17,659 bases of DNA from Candolleomyces eurysporus (GCA_027579435.1 JANBPK010000309.1:1-17659), one strand, 5' to 3'; shown: positions 7,193-15,067, counted from the stretch's first letter. Notes: a model not told the origin generated them from the letters alone. Program-made: numbers and translations.

Positions 7193-8761
7193 TCAAAACA
7201 TGAGATACAGTTCCATCCTATCATCCACGATACATGCAGCTAAAAGTTCCTCGCAGACCACCTTCATGATAGTCCACTTATTATCTCCGAGTGGAGGGTA
7301 GAAAAAGGGTGTATCCTGGCCCCAGTATTCAGGCCTTTCGAAACAAAGATCCCCACGCTCGATGAAACGTTCGATGTAGCAATCCAATGATACGATGTCC
7401 CTGGGCCAAATGGTATTTAAGAATGGTGGTTCCACGACTTCCGCATGTTCCTGGGCAAAGTCGGAGGCGCAGATCAAACTAGTTGGGTAAATTCGAAACC
7501 CGAGTTCGCTGAAGAACTGGGCGCTTCCAGAGAGTTTAAGGATGGCATTTGGCGGGTATTCTTCAGGACTCTGTTGAAGTGCTTTGAGGTACATGCAATT
7601 GCAATCCCCAAGTATAACCCGGACCTGCTTCAGTCGGGAGGCGAGCTCGAAGAATATGGTTAGCCGCTCTATGGCACAGAGGAACCGATCAATTCCTGTC
7701 ATGGCTGCGCCTCCAACCAGGAGATCAAACTTTTCGAGGGCGGGTGTACGAATGTGGTTGATTATCGGCTTGCCTTGGGAACCCAGGAAAGTCAGAAACA
7801 TATCGTGGACTTCCAGCGTACGCAGTCTTGGGAGGGTGACGAATTGGTTCGATTGTAGAATTGATAGATTCGATGGCACGATACCAGTGAGATGGAGGTA
7901 TGTCAGGTTAGGGAGCTCCCCAAGAAATTGTAAGAAGTTGGGTGCGACTCCTCCGCAGCAGCTATGGGCGCTGTTTGGTGGTCCGTACGAAAGATATGTA
8001 ATTTGCTTCCAGGGGAGTGAAAATCGCGTGAGGAGGTCCAAGTTGGAGTATACCAACAATCTATTTAACCTCGGTGCGCAAATTCTAATGCAATTTCCCT
8101 TCGAAGATTCCTGTTCATCGTAGATGAAAATTTCTTCGAGGAGTGGCATTTGGAGTGCATTTTGAGAGCTGAACAAGCCATTTGCCAAAGCCACAAGCCT
8201 GAGCGCCTTGCATTGCTCTGTGTATGGGAGGGGTTGTGGGATAGGTGCCAGACGATACTGAAAGCGGGTTGAATGCTGGCCATACAGGAGTTGGAGTTCC
8301 GAGGAACAGATTTCTAGATCAAAGACAGTATCTGCGATGACCCAGTGGTCCCAAATCTGCGGTAGCCCTTTGGCTATATCTCTCCAGTGCTTGCAGACCT
8401 GAACCAGTACATGGCTTGTGGGTGTGCTCGTAACCGAAGGACAAGGGGAGTTGTGTGTCCTCAGTGCACGTGGGAGAATACAATATGCATCCCCTAAGCA
8501 AGACATCACGAAGATCTGGGTTAGGATTTCGGGTGGCAGCCGGCGGATGGGAGCTAACGATGTTGTCCACAATCCCAGCTCCCGTTCGACCTTCGCGGCC
8601 TGTGTCTCCAGAACATCGAGAAGGATGCGGGTGGCTTCAATCTTGCGCTTTAATGACGAGAACTCCCTCTCGCATTTCCCTATCTCCGATCGAACAACGT
8701 CAATCGAGAATCGATCCACCAAATCGTTGCATCGCGATAACTCGTATCGATCGATGGCCAT
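7193..8761 (-). CDS. Family B F-box-like protein, single exon, 522 residues
   Basis: Predicted SCF adaptor and the only intact family B member in the window. ATG at 8761, TGA at 7193-7195. The N-terminal coil is at about 22-62 (charged, heptad-like, ending ELGLWTTSLA). The F-box is at about 71-143 (PIRRLPPEILTQIFVMSCLGD, then HVLVQVCKHWRDIAKGLPQIW, DHWVI). A leucine-rich body follows (ALRLVALANGL, LPNLTYLHLTG, TLPRLRTLEVHDMFLTFLG). The C-terminal motif VSLDCYIERFIER matches the family A TLDRYIDRF segment, and the protein ends IVDDRMELYLMF. It has the same architecture as family A but has clearly diverged along its whole length. A possible leader intron upstream (GTGAGC near 8830, CTCAG near 8785) would not change the protein. 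Target and role are unknown. Confidence 0.85.
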   Translation of the reverse strand: MAIDRYELSRCNDLVDRFSIDVVRSEIGKCEREFSSLKRKIEATRILLDVLETQAAKVERELGLWTTSLAPIRRLPPEILTQIFVMSCLGDAYCILPRALRTHNSPCPSVTSTPTSHVLVQVCKHWRDIAKGLPQIWDHWVIADTVFDLEICSSELQLLYGQHSTRFQYRLAPIPQPLPYTEQCKALRLVALANGLFSSQNALQMPLLEEIFIYDEQESSKGNCIRICAPRLNRLLVYSNLDLLTRFSLPWKQITYLSYGPPNSAHSCCGGVAPNFLQFLGELPNLTYLHLTGIVPSNLSILQSNQFVTLPRLRTLEVHDMFLTFLGSQGKPIINHIRTPALEKFDLLVGGAAMTGIDRFLCAIERLTIFFELASRLKQVRVILGDCNCMYLKALQQSPEEYPPNAILKLSGSAQFFSELGFRIYPTSLICASDFAQEHAEVVEPPFLNTIWPRDIVSLDCYIERFIERGDLCFERPEYWGQDTPFFYPPLGDNKWTIMKVVCEELLAACIVDDRMELYLMF

Positions 8762-9074
8762 TGAACTACAGAATCGGAGCTGAGCACATACACACAGAGA
8801 CGTAACATTGGAGAAGACAGCTCACTGAATGCCAGAATGCCACGGGAAATCGCAGGCAGAGGTTTTAAAGAACCAAACCAACGCGAGCGCTTAACCATGA
8901 TGCACTGCGGAAGCGTGAGAATTTAGCGATTGGGCAGCCTCTTGAAGGCAAGCTGCCATTTTTCCGCATTCAACCGCACGGACGGACAAATCCTGGCCGT
9001 GGGCTGTCGCTTATCGAACGCTAGCAACGTCCTCTGCCCTTTCTTACAAACTAGCGCCCCTCTTTCTCTGTTCC
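8762..9074. other. Upstream region of the B gene
   Basis: This holds the B promoter and leader. A possible 46-nt leader intron reads on the minus strand at about 8785-8830. A small perfect 6-bp inverted repeat (GGCAGC / GCTGCC) lies at 8933-8957. No gene is seen. Confidence 0.4.
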
Positions 9075-9370
9075 AGCTGCAACGAACACAATAATCAGGG
9101 TGTTTTAACTGGGGTCGCAGCTCGACCAGGACTCGTCACTCAAGGTTTTGTAGCGCTAAATAGTCGGGGTAGGCAGCTACTCTCTTGAGAAAATCTACCT
9201 TTGTATCTATGTCTATGTTGGCCAATTGAAAAGAACATGTTCGAAATTCCATTGACGCGCCGGTCGGTTTTTAGTCCTACGAGAACCCGTTCCAGTAATC
9301 AACCCTGCGTTGACATATACACTCCCACTGGCATGGCCAGAATACACACGTCGGAGAGAGAGTCTCTATC
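9075..9370 (+). pseudogene. Tim17/22/23-like gene relic 1
   Basis: This aligns in order with exon 2, intron 2 and the start of exon 3 of the intact gene (14245-14530). It begins after a retained TTCCAG acceptor with GCTGCAACG (intact: GCCGCAACT). The exon has a TAA after about ten codons and further stops. The intron 2 end and exon 3 start are recognisable (CATTGACGCG, CTACGAGA, GTTGACATATACACTCCCA, GGCCAGAATA). Similarity is patchy in the first 100 bp and clear after 9230. Confidence 0.65.
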
Positions 9371-9502
9371 GTATAGTACCATCTAATACCTATCAGACCT
9401 AAGAAGCTGATGCGATTCGGGTAGAAACTCGCCGCAGTTCCATTTGGCAGAGCCTGAGAGCAATCAGTCATTGAACGGCCACATGCGTACTTTATAACAC
9501 TA

Positions 9503-11047
9503 CTACGGAGAAGTCTGAAGGTAGAGTTCCATTGTCAAATCGTCGGCAGTAAATCCAGACAAGATGTCGCAGAGCACTTTTATGGATGGATGACACTGTG
9601 GGCTAACGAAAGCTCGTGACCTATTGAAACGAATAGAGGAGCGTTTACATGCCAAGAAGCGGTCGATATACCGATCTAAAGTCACAAGGCCACTCAGCGA
9701 AACCGGTTTTGGAGAATCGAGAACTTTGAAGTGGTCCAACTCCTTCTTGATGTGGCCATTTGGAAGAATTCTGGAGGGAAGTTCGCGAAAGACTGGAGCC
9801 TTTCCGCGAATATAGATAGTTTTCGCGGTTCCCGAAGGCAGGTCTTCGGTAAAGGTCAATCCGTGACGGGCTCTGTGCAAGATAAAGACTATGCGGATTT
9901 GCTGCAAACAGCTCGATGTTTGAAGGAAGGCAGTGAGTTGCTGGGAAGCATGGTTGTAGGGTTCAGTGCTTGATGTTGCCATTCCCCCAGGAATGACAAG
10001 GTCGAAGCGTTCGAGGAGAGGCGCACGTAGGGAATGTAGCATAGGCTGTCGTCCCAAGAGGCTTAACCCGTAGTCATGGATCTCGAACGTGCGCAGGTTG
10101 GATAAAGTGATATGGGGATCGAGTCGGATTGATTGTTGTTTATGACTACCACTGGTAAGATGGAGGTATGTCAGGTTTGGGAGTCTCTGGAGGACCTCTA
10201 GGACATTGGGAGTGATCTTTCCAGGCGAAAGGCTGCGGGGGTAAGACGGTCCGTAGGTAAAATCGGTGATTTGATTCCAGGGAAAAAAGAAACGACCGAG
10301 GACGTCTGCTGAGGAATAAAGGGACAGCGATCTCAGTTTCGGCGTGTTGAAGACAATGGGTGGTGAGCTCTTCCGAATAGTCTCGGATATCAGAAGTTCT
10401 TCGAGCAGCGGCATGTTGGTTGCACCTTGCACAGTGCGTAGCTCATCCGCTGACATCACAATTCTGAGAGACGTATACTGTCCGGTGTGAAGCAGGGGTG
10501 CAAGGAATTTGGCTGAACAGGTGGACCAGCAAAGCACGCGGGTCAGATTCTTCCCGTAAAAATCCAAAATTGCTGGAAAGTATCTTTCTAGCTTGCCTGC
10601 GGCGTCTCCAACATAGGGACCCAGAACCACCCAGTGATTCCAGACCTGAGGGGTCCCTTTCGCTACATCCCTCCAATACTTGGACACCTGGACGATGATA
10701 TGGGAGGTTGGAAGCGGTGCCACACTCCTGCTCGTAGCCGGCGGGTAGGGTTCAAACATATCGCCTAAGCATGAGAGCACGAAGATATGGGAGAGGAGTT
10801 CTGGTGGCAATCGACGGATGGGCGATCGAAGCACGACTGTCCAGAGTCCCAAAGCCTGTCGGGCCTGAACAGCGCGGACTTCCATTTCTGGTAGAAAGGC
10901 TTGGGTAGCTTTGATTTTTTCCTCTAAGAGAGAAATTTCTGTCTTCCATTTCTCTTTTTCCACCTCGACAACCTCTATAGAGACGTCAAGGCCGTGCAGT
11001 CCGTTGGACCGCGACATGTGGACGATATCTGGCAGATTTGCAGCCAT
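9503..11047 (-). CDS. Family A F-box-like protein A2, single exon, 514 residues
   Basis: Predicted SCF adaptor. ATG at 11047, TAG at 9503-9505, frame open throughout. The N-terminal motif is ANLPDIVHMSRSNGL. The coiled-coil is at about 24-68 (KEKWKTEISLLEEKIKATQ). The F-box is at about 76-142 (PIRRLPPELLSHIFVLSCLGD, then HIIVQVSKYWRDVAKGTPQVW). A leucine-rich body follows (YTSLRIVMSA, MPLLEELLIS, LPNLTYLHLTS, TLSNLRTFEIHDYGLSLLGR, LRAPLLERFDLVI). The C-terminal GKAPVFRELPSRILPNGH and TLDRYIDRF segments precede a short tail ending MELYLQTSP. A 114-bp stretch (9996-10109) is identical to A3. The 5' leader intron is at 11056-11105. A broken Tim-like relic lies divergently upstream and another lies beyond the 3' end. 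Confidence 0.87.
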   Translation of the reverse strand: MAANLPDIVHMSRSNGLHGLDVSIEVVEVEKEKWKTEISLLEEKIKATQAFLPEMEVRAVQARQALGLWTVVLRSPIRRLPPELLSHIFVLSCLGDMFEPYPPATSRSVAPLPTSHIIVQVSKYWRDVAKGTPQVWNHWVVLGPYVGDAAGKLERYFPAILDFYGKNLTRVLCWSTCSAKFLAPLLHTGQYTSLRIVMSADELRTVQGATNMPLLEELLISETIRKSSPPIVFNTPKLRSLSLYSSADVLGRFFFPWNQITDFTYGPSYPRSLSPGKITPNVLEVLQRLPNLTYLHLTSGSHKQQSIRLDPHITLSNLRTFEIHDYGLSLLGRQPMLHSLRAPLLERFDLVIPGGMATSSTEPYNHASQQLTAFLQTSSCLQQIRIVFILHRARHGLTFTEDLPSGTAKTIYIRGKAPVFRELPSRILPNGHIKKELDHFKVLDSPKPVSLSGLVTLDRYIDRFLACKRSSIRFNRSRAFVSPQCHPSIKVLCDILSGFTADDLTMELYLQTSP

Positions 11048-11055
11048 TACACGGT

Positions 11056-11105
11056 CTATAGAGCCAGATTAGAGATACACCATGATTCATGTCTCTTATA
11101 CTCAC
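11056..11105 (-). other. 5'-leader intron of A2
   Basis: A 50-nt GT..AG segment: donor GTGAGTATAAG, branch CTCTAAT, acceptor CTCTATAG, ending eight bases before the ATG. It is nearly the same as the A1 leader intron. Confidence 0.65.
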
Positions 11106-11404
11106 CGTAGATGCTCCAAATTTTTCACCTGAGAGGTACGGCCCGAGGTAGGCAGAGGGTAAAGAACAAACCCAAGTTGGGCGCATTAGGCCCATGGTAC
11201 TCCCCAACATCGGGCCGCTCAGCTCCGGCAAGTTTTCGCCCAGGAACTGTCTCTTCGTCAGCGCATTCTGCACGGGCAAGTCCTCACCATGAACCATCGT
11301 TTATGACACTCTGGCAGTTTGGAAGTCCGTCCTCTTTTATCTCCACCATAACGAAAAATATTTAGACTGACTGTCCTCCTTCCCATCCTTCACTGGCATC
11401 ACTG
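11106..11404. other. A2 upstream region, facing Tim-like relic 2
   Basis: This is homologous to the A3/Tim-like divergent promoter at 13930-14240 (shared GGGCCGCTCAGCTCCGG and GCGCATTCTGCAC-type blocks). No gene is seen. Confidence 0.5.
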
Positions 11405-11757
11405 TTGCTGCAACTAGCGCAGTCCTGGTGAGCGCTTACAGCGCGGTTAGCCGGAGCCATAGCTGGATTTGTAACATTCAGTACTTTGGTTACGGCTGCT
11501 GCGTTCTTCGGTGAGTTCTTCACCTTCTCGCATTCGCCGAGAGCAAACCTATTGACGGTGTTGTTGCTCTTCTCGTTTGAGTTCTTAGGTATACATACAA
11601 GAGTTCGTCGTCAGCCCAGAGTTGAAATTTACGCTTCCATGATCTGAATACGTGTGTTGGAGAGAAGAGCTCAGGCTCGGGATCGCACCCGCTGCTGGTA
11701 GCTAGGTGTTGCTGTTACCCAGCGGCGAACATGATACAACACTCCGGATAGAGGCCG
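11405..11757 (+). pseudogene. Tim17/22/23-like gene relic 2
   Basis: A clear copy of exon 2, intron 2 and part of exon 3 of the intact gene. It keeps GCAACTAGCGCAGTCCTGGTG, the GTGAGT donor at 11511-11516, a TTCTTAG acceptor near 11587, and then the REFVVSP-coding segment. A deletion of roughly 12-15 bp removes the GRQGAG codons, and later indels disturb exon 3. Similarity ends inside exon 3 near 11757, where family B sequence begins abruptly. The promoter side and exon 4 are not usable. It cannot encode the protein. Confidence 0.8.
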
Positions 11758-12113
11758 CCAAACCGATCAATTCCTGTCATGGCTGCCCCTCCAAACCAAA
11801 GGTCATACTGTTGAGAGCGAGCGTACGGATGTGTTTGATGATCGGCATGCCTTGGGGAACTCAGGAAAGTCGGAAACATATCGTGGACTTCCAGCGTGCG
11901 CAGTCTTGGGAGGGTGATCAACGATTTGATTCAATCGCAGAATTGGTTGATTCTTGTGAGTGAGATGGAGGTATGTCAGGTTGGGAGCTCCCCAAGAAAC
12001 TGTACGAAGTTGGTGCGACCTCTCCGCAGCAACTATGGGGCTGTCTGGTGGACCGTACGAAAGGGAAATCGCGCGAGGATCCCCGAGTTGAAGTATGCCA
12101 ACAATTTATCTAA
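11758..12113 (-). pseudogene. Family B F-box relic (B3), middle only
   Basis: This aligns with 7680-8075 of the intact B gene. TLPRLRTLEVHDMF and GGAAMTGIDRF are readable in one frame, but several small deletions shift it (for example in the codons between the strand segments and in the LPNLTYLHL block). Both ends of the gene are missing. It is joined on the left to Tim-like relic 2 and on the right to a Tim-like exon 3 fragment. Confidence 0.8.
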
Positions 12114-12115
12114 AC

Positions 12116-12180
12116 TTCGACATACGCACTCCCATTGGCATGGCTAGAATGCGCACGTTGGAGAGAGAATCTCCGTATCG
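12116..12180 (+). pseudogene. Tim17/22/23-like exon 3 fragment
   Basis: A short fragment (CATACGCACTCCCATTGGCA, then GCACGTTGGAGAGAGAAT) matches the exon 3 portion of relic 1 at 9316-9365 and of the intact gene at 14478-14520. With the following 110 bp it forms a block repeated 3' of both A2 and A3. Confidence 0.65.
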
Positions 12181-12295
12181 TATAGTACCATCTATAAGAC
12201 CTACGTAGATGATGCGATCCGGATAGAAGCTCGCTGCAGTCCCATTCCGCAGAGCCTGAGAGGAATGAGTATCATTGAACGGCCACACATATACA
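12181..12295 (-). repeat. Conserved 3' flank of family A genes
   Basis: This matches 9370-9502 (3' of A2) and, more weakly, 5185-5285 (3' of A1). Shared blocks are TATAGTACCATCTA, GCCGCAGT/GCTGCAGT, GCAGAGCCTGAGAG and CATTGAACGGCCACA. It is probably the 3' UTR and terminator region. Confidence 0.65.
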
Positions 12296-13873
12296 TCAGT
12301 AGAGATCTGGATAAGTTTGAAGGTAGAGTTCCATATTCAAACCGTCGGTAGTAAATTCAGACATAATGTCGCAGAGCACTTTGATACATGGGTGACACAA
12401 TGGGTCAACGAAAGGGTCGATATGCTTCGCGGGAGGGCCTTCTGGTGACCTTTCGAGACGACTTGAAGAGTCTTCACATCCCAGGAAGCGGTCGATATAT
12501 CGATCTAATTTCACAAAAGACCTCGGCAAAACCGGTTTTGGATAATCGAGGACTTTGAAGGAGCCCAGCTCCTTGATGTGGCCATTTGGAAGAATTTTGG
12601 AGGGAAGTTCGCGAAAGACTGGAGCCTTTCCCTGAATATAGATAGTTTTCGCTGTTTTCCGGGGCTCGTGTTCGGTAAAGGACAATCCGTGACGGTCTCT
12701 GCGCAAGACAAAGACGATGCGGATTTGCTGCAAGCAGCTCGATGTGTGGAGAAAGGCAGTGAGTTGCTGGGAAGCATGGTTGTAGGGTTCAATGCTCGAT
12801 GTTGCCGTTCCCCCAGGAATAACAAGGTCGAAGCGTTCGAGGAGAGGCGCACGTAGGGAATGTAGCATAGGCTGTCGTCCCAAGAGGCTTAACCCGTAGT
12901 CATGGATCTCGAACGTGCGCAGGTTGGATAAAGTGGTATGGGGATCGACTCGCACTGATTCCTGGGTATTACTACCACTGATAAGATGGAGGTTGGTTAG
13001 ATTTGGGAGTCTTTGGAGGACCTCTAGGACATTGAGAGTGATCTCTCCAGGCGAAATGCTGAGGGGGTAAGACGGTCCGTAGGTGAAATCGGTGATTTGA
13101 TTCCAGGGAAGAACGAAACGACTGAGGATGTCTGCTGAGGAATAAAGGGACAGGGTTTTCAGTTTTGGCGTGTTGAAGGCAATGGGTGGTGAGCTCTCCG
13201 AGATAATCTCTGAAATCACAAGTTTCTCAAGCAGCGGCATGTCCATGGCACCTTGCACATTGCGTATCCCATCCACCGAGCCCACGATTCTGAGAGACGT
13301 ATACTGTCCGGTGTGAAGCAGGGGTGCAAGGAATTTGGTTGAAGGATTGGTCCAGTAGTGCACGCGGGTCATATTCTTCCCGTAAAGATTGTATATCGCA
13401 AGAAAGTACTTCTGCAGCTTGCCTTCAACTTCCGCCCCACCAAAGGAATCCAGAACCACCCAGTGATCCCAGACCTGAGGGGTCCCTTTCGCCACATCTC
13501 TCCAATACTTGGACACCTGAACAATGATATGGCTGGTTGGAGGCATTTTGGGACTCCTGCTCGTGGCTGAGTCAAGATAAAACGTATCGCCCAAGCATGA
13601 GAGCACGAATATTTGGGAGAGGAGTTCTGATGGCAATCGACGGATGGGCGATCGAAGCGCGACTGTCCAGAGCCCTAAAGCCTGTCGGGCCTGAACAGCG
13701 CGGGCTTCCAATTCTTGTAGATACGCTCGGGTAGTTTTGATCCTTTCCTCGAGAGAAGAGAGCTCTCCTTTGAATTTCTCTTGTTCTGCCCCGGCAGTTT
13801 CTAAAGAGGCGTCGAAGTCGAGCAATCCATTGGATCGCGATCTCAGGACGATGTCTGGCAGGTTTGTAGCCAT
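12296..13873 (-). CDS. Family A F-box-like protein A3, single exon, 525 residues
   Basis: Predicted SCF adaptor. ATG at 13873, TGA at 12296-12298, open throughout. It has the same architecture as A2: a PDIVLRSRSNGLLDF N-terminus, a coil at about 24-68 (EERIKTTRAYLQELEARAVQ), and an F-box at about 76-142 with PSELLSQIFVLSCLGD and HIIVQVSKYWRDVAKGTPQVW. The body carries MPLLEKLVIS, LPNLTNLHLIS and a TLSNLRTFEIHDYGLSLLGR segment shared with A2. The C-terminus has KLDRYIDRFLGCEDSSSR and a tail ending MELYLQTYPDLY, a few residues longer than A2. Of the intact copies, its first 250 bases are closest to pseudogene A0. It is divergent from the intact Tim-like gene across a 280-bp shared promoter region. 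Confidence 0.87.
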   Translation of the reverse strand: MATNLPDIVLRSRSNGLLDFDASLETAGAEQEKFKGELSSLEERIKTTRAYLQELEARAVQARQALGLWTVALRSPIRRLPSELLSQIFVLSCLGDTFYLDSATSRSPKMPPTSHIIVQVSKYWRDVAKGTPQVWDHWVVLDSFGGAEVEGKLQKYFLAIYNLYGKNMTRVHYWTNPSTKFLAPLLHTGQYTSLRIVGSVDGIRNVQGAMDMPLLEKLVISEIISESSPPIAFNTPKLKTLSLYSSADILSRFVLPWNQITDFTYGPSYPLSISPGEITLNVLEVLQRLPNLTNLHLISGSNTQESVRVDPHTTLSNLRTFEIHDYGLSLLGRQPMLHSLRAPLLERFDLVIPGGTATSSIEPYNHASQQLTAFLHTSSCLQQIRIVFVLRRDRHGLSFTEHEPRKTAKTIYIQGKAPVFRELPSKILPNGHIKELGSFKVLDYPKPVLPRSFVKLDRYIDRFLGCEDSSSRLERSPEGPPAKHIDPFVDPLCHPCIKVLCDIMSEFTTDGLNMELYLQTYPDLY

Positions 13874-13881
13874 TTCACGGT

Positions 13882-13932
13882 CTATAGGGCCAAATTAGAT
13901 ATAAGTTACATTTTAATGCCCCTCGTACCGAC
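13882..13932 (-). other. 5'-leader intron of A3, altered donor
   Basis: Acceptor CCCTATAG and an ATCTAATTTGG branch region match A1 and A2, but the donor position reads GTCGGT instead of GTGAGT. A GTACGA four bases inside could serve instead (intron 13882-13928). Splicing may be weakened or shifted. Confidence 0.5.
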
Positions 13933-14153
13933 CGTTGATGGTTTAAAACTTCCACTTGAGAGGTACAGCTTGAGGCAGGTAGCCGGTAGAGCAAACCCAG
14001 GTCGGGCGCCAACTTGGACTTGGCCATTTTCCCACACCCCTTCACGGGCCGCTCAGCTCCGGCCAGTTTCCTCCAAGCGAGTTTGCCTTCCCTCCACCAC
14101 CTTCAGCTCACTCGGCGCGTTCTGCACAAGTTCTGCATGGAAAAGTCCGCACC
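13933..14153. promoter_or_regulatory. Shared divergent promoter of A3 and the Tim-like gene
   Basis: About 220 bp separates the A3 leader from the proposed Tim-like ATG. It includes pyrimidine-rich plus-strand tracts (around 14085-14105). Parts recur upstream of A1 and A2, so the promoter has been copied with the array. Confidence 0.5.
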
Positions 14154-15067
14154 ATGGACCGTCGCTTATGGCACTCTAGCAACATGCAAGTCCGTCTTCC
14201 AACAGGGCTACCATAAAATCACTAAACTAACGGCGCTCCAACAGCCGCAACTAGCGCAATCCTCGTGGGCGTTTACAGTGCGGTAGCAGGCCGGCAGGGA
14301 GCTGGAATCATCGCTGGATTCGTAGCGTTTAACAGCGGGGTTACTGCTGCTACGTTCTTCGGTGAGTACAACACTCTTCTCGTGTTTCTGTTCGTGTTGG
14401 CCGAGGGACTGACGGACATTCCGTTGACGCGTGTGGATTATAGGTCTACGAGAGTTCATCGTCAGCCCAGCGTTGACTTATACACTCCCATGGCCAGAAT
14501 ATGCACGTCGGAGAGAAGAGCTCGGGATCGCACCCGCTACTGGTAGCCAGGTGTTGTCGTCACCCAGCGGCGACGATGATACAACACCCGGAATAGAGGC
14601 TTTACGGACGAATAAACTCCTGGATAGCGGGATCAGCGGGGCGGTTACGGGTGGACTTGTACGTGGTTGGAAATGTGAGTTTGTTACCTCCTCATGATCT
14701 ACTTCCGTCTCCTTGTCTTTACTTACTGTGACGTGATTCGGAAGCTGGACGTTCCGCTGCCCTTCCCGGAGCTGCAATGGCCAGCGTCGCGTGCGTTGCC
14801 CTCCAATACGGATGGAACCAAGCAACCATGCGCCGTCTACGAAACCTCGTCAAAACCGAAGACGAACACACTGCTGAATCTGAACAACCTACGTTCCGAA
14901 AACGGATGATGCGGATATTCGGGGTATCCCAGATATCCGAAGAAGAATACATCGAAAAGTTGAAGAAGACGAGGGATATCTACGAGAAGAGGATTGCGTT
15001 TTTGGAGAAATTGGAGGCCAAGGCGAAGGAAGATTCCCAGAAGAAGGATGGGGAGGACGAAAAGTAG
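14154..15067 (+). CDS. Tim17/Tim22/Tim23-family membrane protein, four exons
   Basis: Predicted mitochondrial (or possibly peroxisomal) inner-membrane protein of the Tim17/22/23 fold; exact role unknown. Model: join(14154..14160, 14245..14361, 14444..14674, 14745..15067), 225 residues, TAG at 15065-15067. Glycine-rich hydrophobic segments are at about 5-42 (VAGRQGAGIIAGFVAFN) and 104-137 (GISGAVTGGLVRGW, then GRSAALPGAAMASVACVALQ). The first ends in the LREFIVSP motif. The tail at 140-225 is charged and coil-like (EEEYIEKLKKTRDIYEKR). Introns 2 and 3 are clear (GTGAGT donors, phase 1). The first exon is uncertain: ATGGACC has an excellent context but the donor GTCGCT is weak, and a longer N-terminal exon may be missed. 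It converges on the WD40 gene with 67 bp between stops. Confidence 0.72.
14161..14244 (+). other. Proposed intron 1 of the Tim-like gene
   Basis: The acceptor side is good (ACTAAC branch, CCAACAG end), and an in-frame stop upstream shows exon 2 must begin here. The donor GTCGCT is poor, so the 5' boundary is a guess. Confidence 0.4.
14362..14443 (+). other. Intron 2 of the Tim-like gene
   Basis: An 82-nt GT..AG intron with a GTGAGT donor, ACTGAC branch-like site and TTATAG acceptor. It joins TTCTTCG to GTCTACGAG in phase 1. The equivalent splice sites are still visible in relic 2. Confidence 0.85.
14675..14744 (+). other. Intron 3 of the Tim-like gene
   Basis: A 70-nt GT..AG intron with a GTGAGT donor. 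The acceptor at GGAAG was preferred over GGAG at 14771 because it adds SGRSAALPGA, which fits the family's GR..PGA pattern; both keep the frame. Confidence 0.75.

Noticed and set aside
2764..12295. Transposon or retroelement as the source of the repeats
   Set aside because: I see no transposase, reverse transcriptase, long terminal repeats or terminal inverted repeats. The repeats are collinear gene blocks.
13916..14286. Plus-strand reading frames upstream of the Tim-like gene as coding exons
   Set aside because: They run through the shared promoter and are out of frame with exon 2. The homologous upstream regions of A1 and A2 do not keep the frames open.
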